The translations under genes were made by a program, and so were the position numbers. This document shows positions 22,260-34,700 of a stretch of DNA of 64,000 bases, in pieces. The stretch covers positions 26,693,253 through 26,757,252 of the forward strand of contig CM036767.1 of NCBI GenBank assembly GCA_020796225.1, given 5' to 3'. A model generated the notes under the pieces. It was not told where the DNA came from. It did not search any database and saw only the letters and a list, made by a program, of their open reading frames with translations. Origin of the DNA: Arion vulgaris (taxonomy: Eukaryota; Mollusca; Gastropoda; Stylommatophora; Arionidae). Within the stretch, counting starts at the first letter, position 1. Each line of letters opens with the position of its first letter.

Positions 22260-23206
22260 ATCATGTGTACAATAAAGGGATGTTACTGATTAAAGACAAG
22301 CTGTATTCCCTAACACACAAAACTCTTGCAGATTTCGGATTTCCATCGCTCTCGCGCGATAAACAATTTTTGTTTGAAAGTGAATATTTACGGGAAACAT
22401 CTTACAATGAAACAATGTCACAGAACTAATCAATTTTTTTTTAAACGAGAATGAACCAAGTCTGGTTAGTGACCAAAATATTGCCTACTTAAAAATCCTA
22501 GACAGGGATAATGATAACCAGGGACATATCTTTTACCAAGACGCTCCAGATGTTACAGGAAAAACATTCTTATTAAATTAGCTCTTGGTCAAATTGAGAT
22601 CAACAAAACGAATAGCAAGTGCAGTATCCTCTTCTGGAATTGCAGCGACACTCTTGCAAGGCGGACGAACTGCTCACGCAGCATTTAAACCCCCATTCAA
22701 TCTGGCATGCACAGAAAGCCGTACTTGCAATATCAAGAAAGGTACAGCTGTGTCCAAAGTATTATGTGATTCCTCTGTTATTATCTGGGATAAATGCACA
22801 ATGTCTGACATAGGTGCTATTGAAGCTTTAGATATGACTCTTCGTGATCTAAGGAACAGTAATAAGATTATGGGAGGTGTCACTGTCGTGCTTTCTGGTG
22901 ATTTTCGACAAACACTACCTGTGATTCAGAGAGGCACGAGAGCTGATGAAGTTCAAGCTTCCATAAAGTGTTCGCCAATTTGGAGCAAAATTCAGAAATT
23001 AACATTGACCATAAACTTGAGGGTTTACCTTAATGGCGACGAGTCATGTGGCGAGTTTGCCAAAACATTATTAGATATAGATGAATGCAAAATACCTGAA
23101 GACAATGGAGAGATTAACATAAGCGGAATTGGTAGATTGGTAAATAGACTTGATGAATTAATCATCAATGTATTTCCAAGTGTAGGTCAGGTCAATCTGA
23201 TGTCTG
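22260..23206 (+). pseudogene. Helitron PIF1-like helicase fragment
   Basis: The plus strand reads DAPDVTGKTFLLN (Walker A, normally DAPGGTGKTFL), SAVSSSGIAATLLQGGRTA, SVIIWDKCTMSD (Walker B region, usual DE changed to DK), GGVTVVLSGDFRQTLPVI and ELIINVFPSV. These are successive motifs of the PIF1-like helicase of Helitron transposons, which replicate by a rolling-circle mechanism. The Rep nuclease part is missing, frames are broken before 22585, and a LINE is inserted at about 23207, cutting off the C-terminal motifs. Confidence 0.85.
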
Positions 23207-25005
23207 GGGTTAAAGGCGCATGGAGACAACGCCGCGCCGGTATTAGTGAAGCTGGAACTAATCTAGACCCTGCCCTCACCTCCTCGTGGTGACCCTAGAA
23301 ACAGACAGTGTTTCCGGTCTGGCTAAGGGGGACAGGGATCAGGGAGAACTACAGATAATGGCAGTAGTGCAAGCACGGAAAAAAAGCAGACGTTGGCAGT
23401 TTTGGTAGACATGGAGAAGGCGTTCGACACAGTCTGGAAAGAGGGTCTCAAACTTCTACACCTCCGTAAAGAGGGAGAATGTACAGATGACTTGATAGAT
23501 ACCTAGAGAACAGAACAGCAAGGGTTCAAGTTCAGGGTACACAAGCATGAAGTCCAGGCTAGAGCAAGGAGTCCCCCCCAACTCTCTTTCTAATCTTTGT
23601 CAACGACATAGCTACATGTCTACCTAAGCGAGTACACTCAGCCATGTATGCCGACGATCTGGCAATATGGGCGAGAGAGAAGACAATGCAACAAATCGAT
23701 TGCAAGATATGCTTACCAAACTGGAAATCTGATAAGAAACGTGGATCATGAGCATTAACGTTTCTAAAACCACATATACTGTGTTTTCGCAGAACAATCA
23801 GAATCACAAAATTAAGCTTAAAGTCAATGGGCAAGATCTTCCTGAAAGCAAAACCCAAACGTATCTGGGAGTCACACTAAATCAAAGGCTCACATGGTGC
23901 CCCCAAATAGAAAAAGCTAGTGTAAAGGCCAGACAGAGGCTCAGTTTGATGAGAAAACTGCAGGCTCCACGTGGGGAACAAACAGCAAAGTCCTCAGTAC
24001 GCTTTACTTTGGAAGAGTACGACTGGTCCTGGAGTATGGTATTGCAGCATGGAGTAGTGCATCCAACAAGCAATTCGCCAAAGTGAGCAGCACTCAGAAC
24101 CAAGCAGCATGCATTATCACCGGAGCCATGAAATCCACGCCCATCAACGCGCTGGAAACAATCACAGGCATCCAACCTATGTAAGACTGCAGAGACAAAA
24201 AGGTTATGCAACTGGCGGAGAAACTAAAGAGGCTCAACTCCCACCTTTGAGTGTCAGAATAAACGGATTACGAAGAGAGCGACTAAAGAGAACCAGCTTC
24301 GTAAAAAATGCAAAAGCACTGATCAAAGACCACCCGGTCCTAGCAAACTGGAAATGCAAAATGATACCGGCAACCGATAAGAGCCTGCCGCGTGAGACCA
24401 AAATGCCAAAATTAAGGGAAACAATCCCAGGATTCTAAAGAAGGGGCAGCAAGAGAACCGCGAAAGAAGAGCGGTCACAGAAAAATACATAGAGACCGAG
24501 TACCCCGAGAGTGCGTGGGCACACTTGTATACCGATGGATCGGCAAAGAACGCAATCAGCGATGGCGGAGGAGGAATAGTGCGTAAACTCTCAAAGAAAG
24601 TGACGATCACGAAGGCGATTGCCACAGGTAAGTTCTCAAACAATTACCGGGCAGTTCAATAAGAACAGCCGTTGAAATGTTCCTAGAGAGAATCGCCGCC
24701 TCACGCAACAATGTCGTGTTTTTTACCGATGCTCTCTCGGTCATCACCTTACTAAAAGGTATAGCCAAAACAGAGCTCAATGAGCTAAATAAAAGCGACC
24801 CTCGGTGTATTAGCGAACTCACTTAAACGCACAGTCATTCAGTGGATACCATCACACTGCAATATAAGCGGAAATGAAGCAGCGGACAAGCTAGCTAAAG
24901 AAGGGGGTCGACTACCGCAGACTGATCACGAGATCAGCTATGAGGAGGCCAAAACAACCATCGGTTGGCAGTACAAAGAAAAGTGGTCGAAAGACCACCC
25001 ACAAC
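23207..25005 (+). mobile_element. I/jockey-type LINE with leader fused to RT (internally deleted)
   Basis: Begins GGGGTTAAAGGCGCATGGAG (family D leader) and passes directly into RT: LVDMEKAFDTVWKEGLKL, then MPTIWQYGRE (frame-shifted ADDLAIWARE), INVSKTTYTVFSQNNQ and KTQTYLGVTLNQRLTW. RNase H follows: HLYTDGSAKNAISDGGGG, RTVIQWIPSHCNISGNEA and DKLAKEGGRLPQ. Endonuclease and ORF1 are absent and many frameshifts occur. It is inserted in the Helitron helicase gene. Same family as 17.1-18.9 kb. Confidence 0.8.
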
Positions 25006-25330
25006 GTGGTCATTTACTCGGGGGAGTTAGCATTAGTTCGCAGACGACTCGTACCCTGCTGTTTCTTACTTTTCGGCAATTTGGGCAAATTTTATCGGAC
25101 ATCGGCCAGGAGATGCGTGCATTGTTCGTAGACTTTGGACCTTCATTGCTTTTTCGTGCTTGCACTACTACCACTACCTGTAGCTCTCCCTCGATCTCTG
25201 CCCCCTTAGCCAGACCGGAACCAAAGTCTGTTACCAGGGTCTTGATTAGTGCCAGCTCACTAATCCTGGCGCAGCGTTATCCCCATGCGCCTTTGACCTC
25301 GATTGTGTCATACAATAGCAGACTTCAATA
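25006..25330 (-). mobile_element. LINE leader (family D), reverse orientation
   Basis: The minus strand carries GGGGATAACGCTGCGCCAGG, GGTCTGGCTAAGGGGGCAGA and GGTAGTGGTAGTAGTGCAAG. It is joined tail to tail with the preceding plus-strand LINE. It begins next to Helitron helicase sequence, so it probably inserted into that element. Confidence 0.6.
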
Positions 25331-25339
25331 TGTTTGCGA

Positions 25340-27230
25340 ATGTTGATAAGTAAGTTTTCCTATGCCATGTGGAGCGCACTAAACCAATGCCTCTTTGTAG
25401 ACAATATTGCAAGTTTTGCCTAAAGGAGCTAACATGAATAAATTGTCACTGTTACTAACTCTGGAGAAAGCAAGATAAAGCTGGACATGGGAAAAACATG
25501 AATCTCGTAAATCAATTCCAGCTACTTTGAAGGACTATCCCTGAACTTTGTTAATAGTCATTGCCAAACAGGGTTTCATTGGAAACTGCAGGCGCTTGAA
25601 CTCAAAAGGGTAGTCAACTTGGAATAAGTGGTATGAATACGCATTGTCCTGCAGCGCAGCCAGTTAATATTATCGCCTCCACCACATTAGGTTTCAAGCT
25701 GCACACTCGCAGCCTGGTTCCATTACAAAGAGTGGGCGTTTAGATTTCGCAGCAACATTATTGGGGCCCTGATCTTGAGTTTTAGCCTGTGGGGTGGCAA
25801 GCCTGGTGGATTCAAGGAGTTCAGAAATTCTACTGGGAAATTATCAGCCACGTCTTCTTGCAACACATTGTCTATTGACTCGTAGATCTTATCTTGGGGT
25901 CAAAGGCGCAAGGAAGCGGCGCGCCAGGATTAGGGAGATGACTCTAATCCCATGATCTCACCTTTAAGTGGTGATCCTGTTAACAGACGGTAGTTCCGGT
26001 CTGGCTAAGAGGGCAGGTGCCGTGGAGAGCTACTCTGGGGCAAGTAGAGATGCAAAGGTAGTTATGCTTGGTGGAATCCGCTCGCAACACAGACGAGCCA
26101 ACTCCCAGAGTGACTATTAATACTCGCCTCTCCCGGACGATGGGAAAAGCTAGAACGATACATGTGCAATCTCGCGGGGCGGAACTCGGAGCTCGCGAAT
26201 TCTCTCTCTTGATGCACTTCTCTTGAGCCGATGAATATTCCGGGTGATGAGTGGGCTGCACGTTGGTACACATCAAAACCATCGAAGGGACATTGACCCA
26301 CGTGTGGCGAAATTCTGACCCCGAGCATGCTCTCTTTAGCCGTCACTCTAGAGCCAATGAGTATGCCGGGAGTCGAGTTGAGCTACACGTGGGCATCATG
26401 GGGCGAACTCGGTTTTGCCCCCTCGAAGTCCGACAGCCCAGTGGGAATTGACGGAAATGGTGAGGTAGCGACCAGGGCAGAGCGTGTACGCACGCTGGCA
26501 AAGCCATAGTGGGCGTCATCGAGGGGCAGGCCGGCGCGGAAAGCGAGGCAAGCACTGCAGCGGCGAGCATGGCAGGCAAATGGGTGCGCGTCCCTCCCAA
26601 ATGTACAGAACAACTGGAAAGCCCAGCAGAGGTAGAGCCAGTGCGCGCTTCCGCTTGCATGGAACTACTGCTGCCTTGTAGATTGATTGGGGACAATCAA
26701 AGTCAAGCGGAGCAAACCGTAAACAAACCTGAACGGGCGGCATACCAATGTGTACATTAAAACGACCGGTTTTCCTGAGCAGATTGCGCTCATAAGCCCG
26801 GGAGGGCAGGCCGTCTAATAGTTGCTTCCCTGAAAGGAAATGACAACCCCCTGCATTGTGGGTTCGGCTGTGGACAGCCTAAGGCTATCGGAAATCGTAC
26901 CACAAACAAACGCTGGTTAAAATCGAACACCCCACCCAAGGATAAGCAACTATGCTCCAATAGGTGCTGAAGGCTGGTGCACGTACATTACGTTTTGCTG
27001 TTTGGCTGTTTATATATCATAATAAGAATGATAAAAATGGTATAAGAACGATTGCGAAAGAGAGAGAGAGATCTTATCTTCCTCTGGAATCTTACCAGCA
27101 GATCCTCATTTATTGCATATGCTGTTTCCTTCTTAGGTGTTAAGATGGCTCGCTCACATATCCACTGTTGAGAAATCAGATTGATCTGAACTACACTTGG
27201 AAATACATTGGTGATTAATTCTTCTTCTTC
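25340..27230 (-). pseudogene. Helitron helicase C-terminal fragment, split by a 1.17-kb insertion
   Basis: Minus-strand segments read ELITNVFPSVVQINLIS, QQWICERAILTPKKETAY and INEDLLVRFQ (27230-27069). After the insertion come [47 protein letters not shown]-like and LELIYEIHVFPM (25895-25340). These are the C-terminal motifs of Helitron PIF1 helicases. Numerous frameshifts. The insertion at 25896-27068 is bounded by a 12-bp duplication. This fragment and that at 22.3-23.2 kb overlap around VFPSV, so they are different copies in opposite orientation. Confidence 0.85.
25896..27068 (+). mobile_element. Composite D-B non-autonomous retroposon with target-site duplication
   Basis: 1173 bp from GGGGTCAAAGGCGCAAGGAA to a GAAAGAGAGAGAG tail. 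It is flanked by AGATCTTATCTT at 25884-25895 and 27069-27080. The 5' part is the D leader (GCGCCAGGATTAGGG, CCGGTCTGGCTAAGAGGGCA). The 3' part is family B (GGGGACAATCAAAGTCAAGC, GCTGGTTAAAATCGAACACC) and the shared 3' block (CATAATAAGAATGATAAAAA). No RT. It has the structure of a LINE that lost its coding region and moves in trans. Confidence 0.85.
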
Positions 27231-27560
27231 TTCAGCGATCTCTGGTCATGCGCTTAATTTACTGTGGACCACAAACGGGGCAGTCAGCTTCAGGTCTGTT
27301 AGGTTTCCCAAAGCTTAGTTTTCAGGTCGACTGGGTGTGGCCACATGTTGCTTCTCAGCTCACACAGAAGAGGACAGTCTTGCAGGATATGCTCTGGTGT
27401 CTGTTCCGCCTGCTGACACTGGCAGAGAGCTGTTTGACTTATTCCTAGTCTATATAAGTGTTTGTTGAGTCTGCAGTGTCCGGTGCGTAGTCGAAATATA
27501 ATTACCTGGTCTGTTCTGCTTAGGTCTTTGAGGAGTCTTTTCCATAATCATATCCAGTGT
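27225..27560 (-). mobile_element. LINE 3' end (I/jockey-type, same family as 44.5-46.75 kb)
   Basis: The minus strand reads ISQTALCQCQQAEQTPEH followed by ILQDCPLLCELRSNMWPH, the Cys/His tail after RNase H. Then come the 3' UTR and a (GAA)n tail. It is nearly identical to 46.4-46.75 kb on the plus strand. It is inserted upstream of the Helitron fragment. Confidence 0.85.
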
Positions 27561-27599
27561 TTGTCTTCCAGTCTACTGCAGATTTTATATATAACTCAA

Positions 27600-30500
27600 T
27601 ACGTAGTAAGCATTTTCATGTTATAGTTATGTTATGTTATGTTATGCGATCGACGTCATGGCACATTGGGCATTCATATTCGTGCTCTGTCCTCCGTTGC
27701 AGCAGCCATCCCAAAGTCCATTTGCTCACAGTACCCATGAGAAGTTGATTACTATATCTTCTCTCTCTACCACGAAGACGACACTGTCTGACATGTCCAA
27801 ACTTAACACCTAATTCTCGAACTCGTTCCAGTGTCTGAGACCCGCCCATGTCACACAATTGAGAGCGTACCGCATTGATGATATCGGCTCTGTCCATGCT
27901 TCTGCCCACTTGAGTCGGGCACTGTTTGCAAGAGAGACACGCTCGTTACCCGCACTCCAGCATGTCCAGGCGTGTACAGCCAAGTCATTTTCTTGAGATG
28001 TGATCTCCGAATGCTGTTCACCCATTCCACCCGCATACTTCCAGATGCAATCAGTTGAAGCATACTCATCGAGTCTGATATGATGATCGTATGGGTAACC
28101 TGTTGCTCAGCCACCCATGACAGAGCCCTGGAGGCAGCGGTGATCTCCATAGTCATGCTCGATGTCGTTGTCTCAAAAGCCCCGCAGTCCTCATGAAGTG
28201 TGCGACCGTTTCGGTGTGCTGAGTAAGCCCACGATGATCTGGTGCCACGCTTGACAGAGCCATCGGTGTAGATAATGATATCACCTGGGTTGGAGTGCTG
28301 ATCCACGAGTGCAAGAATTTCTGCATTGACGACGTCCGGGCCCATTCTCTACAGCGGCGTCCAAGTGTGCTGATAACCCTGGCGTAAGCAGTCATATCCT
28401 CTGATATAGGCGTCCATTCGTCACCGTGCCTCAGCTCATCTAGAGTACATACCTGTTTAATAATATCCTCTGCCTCGGCCATCCAGGATCGACCTCTCTT
28501 CAATCGCCTTCCTTGTTCTCATTTATGGATTTGTGCAGAGGATGATTTGTGTCCGCCGAAACTCTCAGATACGCTTTACCTGTGCGACTTTGTGTCTCGT
28601 GGCCATCGTTGGCAATCCAAGGACATAGCGCATTGCCTCACAAGAAGTGTCACGTGTGCAACCGAGTATAAGCCTCATCGCTTCATTTTGGATCCTTTCT
28701 AACTTATCCAGCGATGTTCTGCTTACTGTTAGAAGACCAAGGCCATAGTCCACCACGCTCAGCACTAGTCCCTGATAAAGAAAGAGTAGTAGGCGTTGCT
28801 CAATATCCGCCCCGCCATAACTTTGAGAGCGTTAGCCCTTTTCTTGCCTTTATGATTACGTTCTCAACATGGCTCTTAAATGACAGGCTTCTGTCAACTG
28901 TTATTCCCAAGATACTTTAGTGTTTCGGTTCTGTCTATGTCTTTGTTACACATGCTGACAACCGGGGTAGGTGTCTTTACTATGTGAGTGTTAAGAGAGA
29001 ACCATGTCAGAGAGGCCTTTGCTGGGTTCACATTCGCTTCGAATTCATTGCACCAGACACCAATCCTATTCAGCTCACACTGTAATGCAGATGCGATCTC
29101 ATTTCTGTCCTTGCCCATGCGATACACCAGAATATCATCGGCGTACGATATTGTTCTGCCTACTCCGACCCTTTGTGTGCTGGTTACCCGACGGTGTATA
29201 CATTGAAAAGGACTGGCGAGAGTGGTGATCCCCGGGGAAGGCTCATTAGGACCTGTTGTGGTTGTGATGCCCATGAACCGCAACGCATTGATAACGTGCG
29301 CTCAAAAAGTGCAGCAGCAATCCACTTGACCAAACGTGTTTCCACCTGCATATCCATCAATAACTGCATAAGGTGTAAGAGACATTGTTAAATGCGTCCT
29401 GCAAATCAATGGCGGCTGCTGCCGTTTCCATCCCCATCTGAAATCCCTCATACGCATCATATGCAAAAACCGCTGCATTGCACCAGGTGTCTTCCTGGAC
29501 GATAGCCGCCGAGAGTGGAGGGGAACAGACCATTTGTCTCCATTATATTGGAAACTCTACGGGCTATGAATTTTTCAAGCAGTTTGCCGATAGTGTTTTG
29601 CAAGGTAATAATTCTATATCCACTTGTGCTTGTGAGGTCTTTGCCAGGTTTAGGCAAGGGTCTCAAATAGCTGTGAAGCCAATCATCATGAATAGCGCCA
29701 GTATGGATACTCTTATTGAAAAGCCTGCATAATTCAGCAAGATCTTTGTCCTCCAGACATTTTATGTGATTGCACCGAACACCATCAGGACCCGGCGCTG
29801 TATTAGAGCATGTCTTTAGTATTGGTTTGATATTATCGACAGAAATGTATTCTGTATCGTCATTTATGTCAGTCTGCATCTCAAGCGCATGGTGTACGAT
29901 CTGCTGCATTCTTTTACGTTCATCTCTGTCTTTCTTTTCTGTCTGGAGAATAAAGTTATGCAAGAGCGCCTCACCCCTCTCCTCATTTGTTCTCAAGATT
30001 ACCCCACTGTCCATAGTCAGATTAGGCATTGAAAAAGGTCTCCCACCGCCAATCATGCTGCGATGCAATCTCCAGAATTTTGCGAGTGATTGCTCGTTTC
30101 CAATTTCAACGCAGAATTTCTCCCATACAATGTGCTTGGTTTCTCTTGCAATCTGGCTTGAAATGTATTGCCAGACTGTTCTTTCGTTCTGTCAGGGCCT
30201 TTCTACGTTCCTCTGAGAGATTTTGTGATTTTCTGGCTTTTTCCCATACTCTGGTTGCCATCCTTTTTTCCGCCCATGCCTCCGCAATCTCATGTGTCCA
30301 CCATGGTGGCTGCTGGAAAGAAGTTCTTGTTTTAATTGATGAACAATGTGCCTTTAGTCACAGCTGACTGATGACATTAGGTTGGTGTCTGTCATACTGG
30401 AAAGCTGAGGCACGATTATGTGATCTCATCCTAGCTGATTTTTTTACCAGTATTGCGCAAGGTAGATGATCACTGCCATGGTGTCCGAGAACATCCCAGC

Positions 30501-30600
30501 GACACAATGCATTCAGATCTGAAGAAACCAGAGCAATTTCGATGGTATAGCTGGGTTTACTCGCATAACAGCACCAACCTATCTCCATATATTTTCTTTT
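27600..30600 (-). mobile_element. LINE relic: endonuclease end, RT, RNase H, and a heptamer-type tail
   Basis: Minus strand: endonuclease C-terminus DVLGHHGSDHLPCAI (catalytic SDH). RT: VDNIKPILKTCSNTAPGP, DGVRCNHIKCLEDKDLAE, YADDILVYRMGKDRNEIA and TLKYLGNNS. RNase H: DIIIYTDGSVKRGTRSSW, EITAASRALSWVAEQQ and WLYTPGHAGV. The element ends in a CATAAC-rich microsatellite (27615-27645 in reverse), a tail type known from Ingi/Nimb-like LINEs. Several frame breaks, so inactive. Confidence 0.85.
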
Positions 30601-31239
30601 ATGACGGAATTAACTGTTTTCTACTTAGTAGTTTGGATAAGCCTGAAAATACTTAATTTGAAAGAAACTGAAACGCCCATTACTATAAGAAACTGAAGTC
30701 TTCGGGGATTTTCGGAAAAGTACGTTCTGCCATGCGCTACTCAACTTTATTCGTCTTCAGATATGAAGAGCTGCCAAGTGCCGAGACAAATAGAGGACAC
30801 ACTTATCAAGTTATGTAACCGTGATTTATACAACGTAAAGAACTGCTTTGATGCCACAGAAAGAAAGCATGTTTATATGAATATATCCTAAGAGTTATTG
30901 TTTATTTGTTCCAAATAGTAGGTACCCCTAGTCGTTTGTTGATAATTATACTATTTATTCTTTTATATTATATTATAAACTAAGCCCTAGTCATGACTAA
31001 CTGACGGTCCAGCTACTACTAAACTTACTACTAAGTTACTTGGTGGTTATTATAATAAGCGAATGGCACTGAACTATATACTGAATCTGATTATTTTCAC
31101 TGCTGATAAAATATAAAATAACTAAAATCTTTAACTTTGATTCGTCTGAAGCCGAAGGAATTAATTCTTATAAGTTATTTTTAATGTTTTCTGGTCTGCA
31201 ACAGCCAACACCTCTGCTCTGATATAACTATAACAATGT
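30601..31239. other. No recognised feature
   Basis: AT-rich intergenic sequence. I see no exon or repeat that recurs in the window. Confidence 0.5.
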
Positions 31240-32075
31240 GAAAGTAACTGCAATGGCAAACCGATTGCTGGCAAGATACTGGCCAGAGTCCTCCTCAATC
31301 GCTTAATGGAGCAATGAAATCTCTACATGGTCATTGTCGATCTGACAATGCGGCCTGCATTTTCAACGCGGCCAACAGAGAGGGTCTGTGGAAGATCATG
31401 GAAAATGTGTATGTCTAGTGAAATTTATTAGTATCGCCCAACAGTGTTAGGATGGTGCATGTGCTTGATGGAGAGCTGTCGGAAACCTTCCATGTCACCA
31501 GTGGCGTAAAACAGGGCTGTGTACTGGCTTCAACACTCTTCAGAATGATGTTTGCTGCCATGCTCATGGATGTCTTTTGGGAATTCGATTATTAAACATG
31601 AGCATCCCTGCCAGCGGACTTTGCCTATCTTGGCAGCATCCTATCCAGATCGGCAAACATAGACTAAACAATAGGATATCAAAGCCAGTGCTGCATTTAG
31701 AAGGATGTATGTTACTGTGGGAGCATATGGGAAGGGGATAAACATAGTCATAAGCTTAAAGTTTACCGAGCCATGGTGCTAACCACCCTGCTGTACGCAA
31801 GAAGCGAGACTTTGATAGTGTATAGCAGACACGCAAGAAACCTAACCCACTTTCACACAAGTTGTCTGTGCAGTTTACTCAAAATAATATGGCAGGACAA
31901 AATTCCAGATGCCAAAGTCTTCATAAGAGCCAATATCTCAAGCGTCAACCCCCTGTTGCAGAAGGCCCAAGTGAGATGGGCCGCTCATGTTACTCGGATG
32001 CCTGATAAATGCATCCCAAAACAGTTGATGTATGACGAATTTGAAGCGGGCAGACAATTAGTTAAAGAAAATATG

Positions 32076-33066
32076 TTAACACTTTCGCTGTCACCCATTT
32101 TTCAACCAAGTCTGGCTCACTGCCATGCTATTTTTTAGGCATGATCAGTTTTAGGGTGACAATTTAAAAAATCATAAAAATAAACTAGTAAACTTAGAGG
32201 ACTTTTAAACTATGGAATAGTGTTCATATATTAATGAGCTACTAACCTGTCTATATGTAGAATATATTCTTTATAATCCACAAGCTATTGCAGTAACTGA
32301 TATTGGCGTCGTTCCCCATACCTATCCGGAGTATAATATGCCGCCGTTTTCAAGATGAGTGTCCATCACCTACTCCTGTACCCGTGGGAATATTTGCTAT
32401 CGATCTATAAACATCGTCACGGGAATTAAAAGAGTTCAAATTTTTATCACATTCAGAGTTTGTTTTAACACTTATCACTGGCTAAAAAGTCCACAAAAAA
32501 AAGTCATTTTGGGCATCACTATTCATCAGCTACGTCGCCCATTTTGAAAATCTTTGTGACGCCCGAGTGGTTACCAGGGCCCAAATTTGGGGTGTAAAGA
32601 ATAGAACCACTGTTACCTGCCATGCATGTCATAAGAGGCGACTAAGGAAGTTTGGTTGAAATCGGATGCATGTGTACTAAGCGTGTAGAAGTTTAGGGGC
32701 CTGCCAAACCAATGTGCAACGTATACACGTTCTTGGCAAAGATCAAACATATCACAAAGAGTGATTAAAATTGGTCGAGAGAACGAACGCAAAGAAAGAA
32801 GAAGAAAAATCTTTGTTTACTTACAAATCGCCCAAAAATCGGACTTACGATATGTTTACCGCATGTATGCTAGATCCGCTATTTTGGAGAGATTGTCGGA
32901 ACAATACGGAAGCAATGCGTCACGGGACCCCTGTTTTTGGCTAGCGATACTCCCGTTTAAAAAGACATCGTCGGTGGCACATGTCAGACGACAAAGGTCA
33001 ATGACGGCAGGGAAAGGGACTTGGTATTTCGCTGACTTTTGTCGTCGATGGCAGCCAAAATGTTTA
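32076..33066 (-). mobile_element. TTAA-flanked DNA transposon, family PB1 copy 2 (with nested family A)
   Basis: Left end TTAACACTTTCGCTG, right end GGCAGCCAAAATGTTTAA. The orientation is opposite to copy 1. After subtracting the nested retroposon (about 260 bp with duplication) the element is about 730 bp, close to copy 1. No transposase domain. Confidence 0.75.
32558..32805 (+). mobile_element. Retroposon family A inside PB1
   Basis: 248 bp from GACGCCCGAGTGGTTACCAG to a GAAGAA tail. Exact 11-bp duplication AAAATCTTTGT at 32547-32557 and 32806-32816. The PB1 sequence continues on both sides and matches copies 1 and 3, so the boundaries are unambiguous. Confidence 0.9.
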
Positions 33067-33529
33067 AGACACTCTTAAATGATCTCTAGAATGCTAAGAT
33101 ATAGACACAAAGTGATGGGAATCCCTTGCGCAAGATCGCCAGATGTGAGGCTATAGCAACACAAAAGGAACTTGCATAGCTGAGAAATGTTGTACTGTTG
33201 AGGCGCGAAGAAAGCGAGTTGCACGAAAAGACAAAACACACAACTCCCACATGTCTAACCTCAATCATGTATGCTCCACCTTTTGTAGGGGATTGTGTTT
33301 GAGGATTGGACTTTACAGTCCCATCCGCACATACCAGAGAGGGTGCAGCAGCGCACGTCTGAGACTGTTGACATCATCACTTGCGATGGACGGATATTAT
33401 TATTAGTTGTTGCTATATTTTTGTATACCTACATTGCTTCAAATTTTGAATTTCAATAGAAATTTGAATAATTAATTTCATTTGAAATTTTATTTTTTCT
33501 TTGTTCACTCTGCATCAATGTATCAACCA

Positions 33530-34700
33530 CTTGTTAAACCATTCTTTGTGGTCTGTATGTGATTTGCACCTTAGAGCATGAACTCTTTATTCCATTTAGG
33601 TGATTGCAGACCTGTAGCCAGCATATCTGGTTTCTACATAGCTTTATGTGGGCTCATCTCTATGTAGGACACAAAGTTTACAGTCTACACCACTCGAAGG
33701 TGGGATTAGTATGTGTGTTGAATGGGTCATCATCAAACTACTAATTTTCACTTTTGCCCTTCCTAAGAAAGACTAGCCAACCCCAACTCTGGAGTAGTTG
33801 CATAGCAGAAGTTGATTGCAGAAGAATAACTTGATAACAGAAGGAGAACGAGAGCATATGAAAGAGAGAAATTCTGTTAAAGTGGAAAAGTTCGTCTCAT
33901 TATAAGCTAATGGATGATGATGACTCCCTGGCCATAGTTTTATCAATGTGAGTTTACTGAGCATGCACACACACACATGGACCCAATATTTCAGCACCTA
34001 ATGGGGACATGCTCCTCTAGAGGGTTTCTGTAGGATCCCTCACCCATAAACTATAGTTTTACACTGTTGACCCAGGGAACAGGTTATTTGATGCTGGTTG
34101 GTCATCATTTGTTAGAACCGTGTCTGTAAAAAAACAGAGCAACACAAGAAGGTATAGTTGACTTGTTTCTAGGCATTTCATATTATTTAGATGAGACCTA
34201 TAGCCTTCCTTTCATTGACTTGAAATATTGTCTATAAATTCATTGTTGTCTCTTGTATAAACTTTACTGTCCTTTGTAGCTCACACAGAGGTCTGTGTAG
34301 TTTTCTGTCGAGTGTTGTTTCTTTAGACCAGTAAGTTTGCCTCATATCATATTCAGGGCTCACACAGAGGTCCGTGTAGTTTTCTGTCGAGTGTTGTTTC
34401 GTTAGGTCAGTGAGTTTGCTTCATATCATATTTGGGACAGTCTTGAAGTGTAGACCTATAGCAAATTTGGATTCAGTATTAGTCCTGTTTTGGTGCAGAA
34501 ATATTGTAAAAAATGTGTAGGAGTCTGTGAACCGAGGCACAACGTATCCTGTTATTGGTACAAACCACACACAGTGTGATTAACTTGGTACCTGTGCTAT
34601 ATGTATTAGGGGCATATGAACCAGGGACAATTTATTAATGCACACGGATCACAAACAAGTTAACTTGGTTGATAACAAATTCAAAGAAAAAGAGGAAATT
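33530..34700. repeat. Mixed retroposon 3' fragments and a tandem duplication
   Basis: 33530-33680 resembles the reverse of family C (CCACTTGTTAAACCATTCTT). 34500-34590 resembles the shared 3' block (GGCACAACGTATCC, CAGTGTGATTAACTTGG). At 34275-34436 an approximately 90-bp unit starting CTCACACAGAGGTC is tandemly duplicated. Its reverse complement matches LINE 3' sequence at 40.76-40.83 and 56.19-56.28 kb. Confidence 0.5.

Larger units (their letters stand above)
31240..33420 (+). mobile_element. RTE-like LINE relic split by a TTAA element
   Basis: Before the insertion the plus strand reads GKILARVLLNRL, the thumb segment VYRAMVLTTLLYARSETL, LHTSCLCSLLKI-like, and VRWAAHVTRMPDKCIPKQ. After it, near 33280-33360, a zinc-finger-like end CESRIGLYSHIRTYQRG-type reading is recognisable in a shifted frame. 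Removing 32076-33066 gives a junction (KYVKTLLNDL) that continues the expected C-terminal region. Heavily frameshifted. Confidence 0.7.

Noticed and set aside
26343..26760. Several overlapping GC-rich ORFs on both strands
   Set aside because: They lie inside the non-coding D-B retroposon and reflect its base composition.
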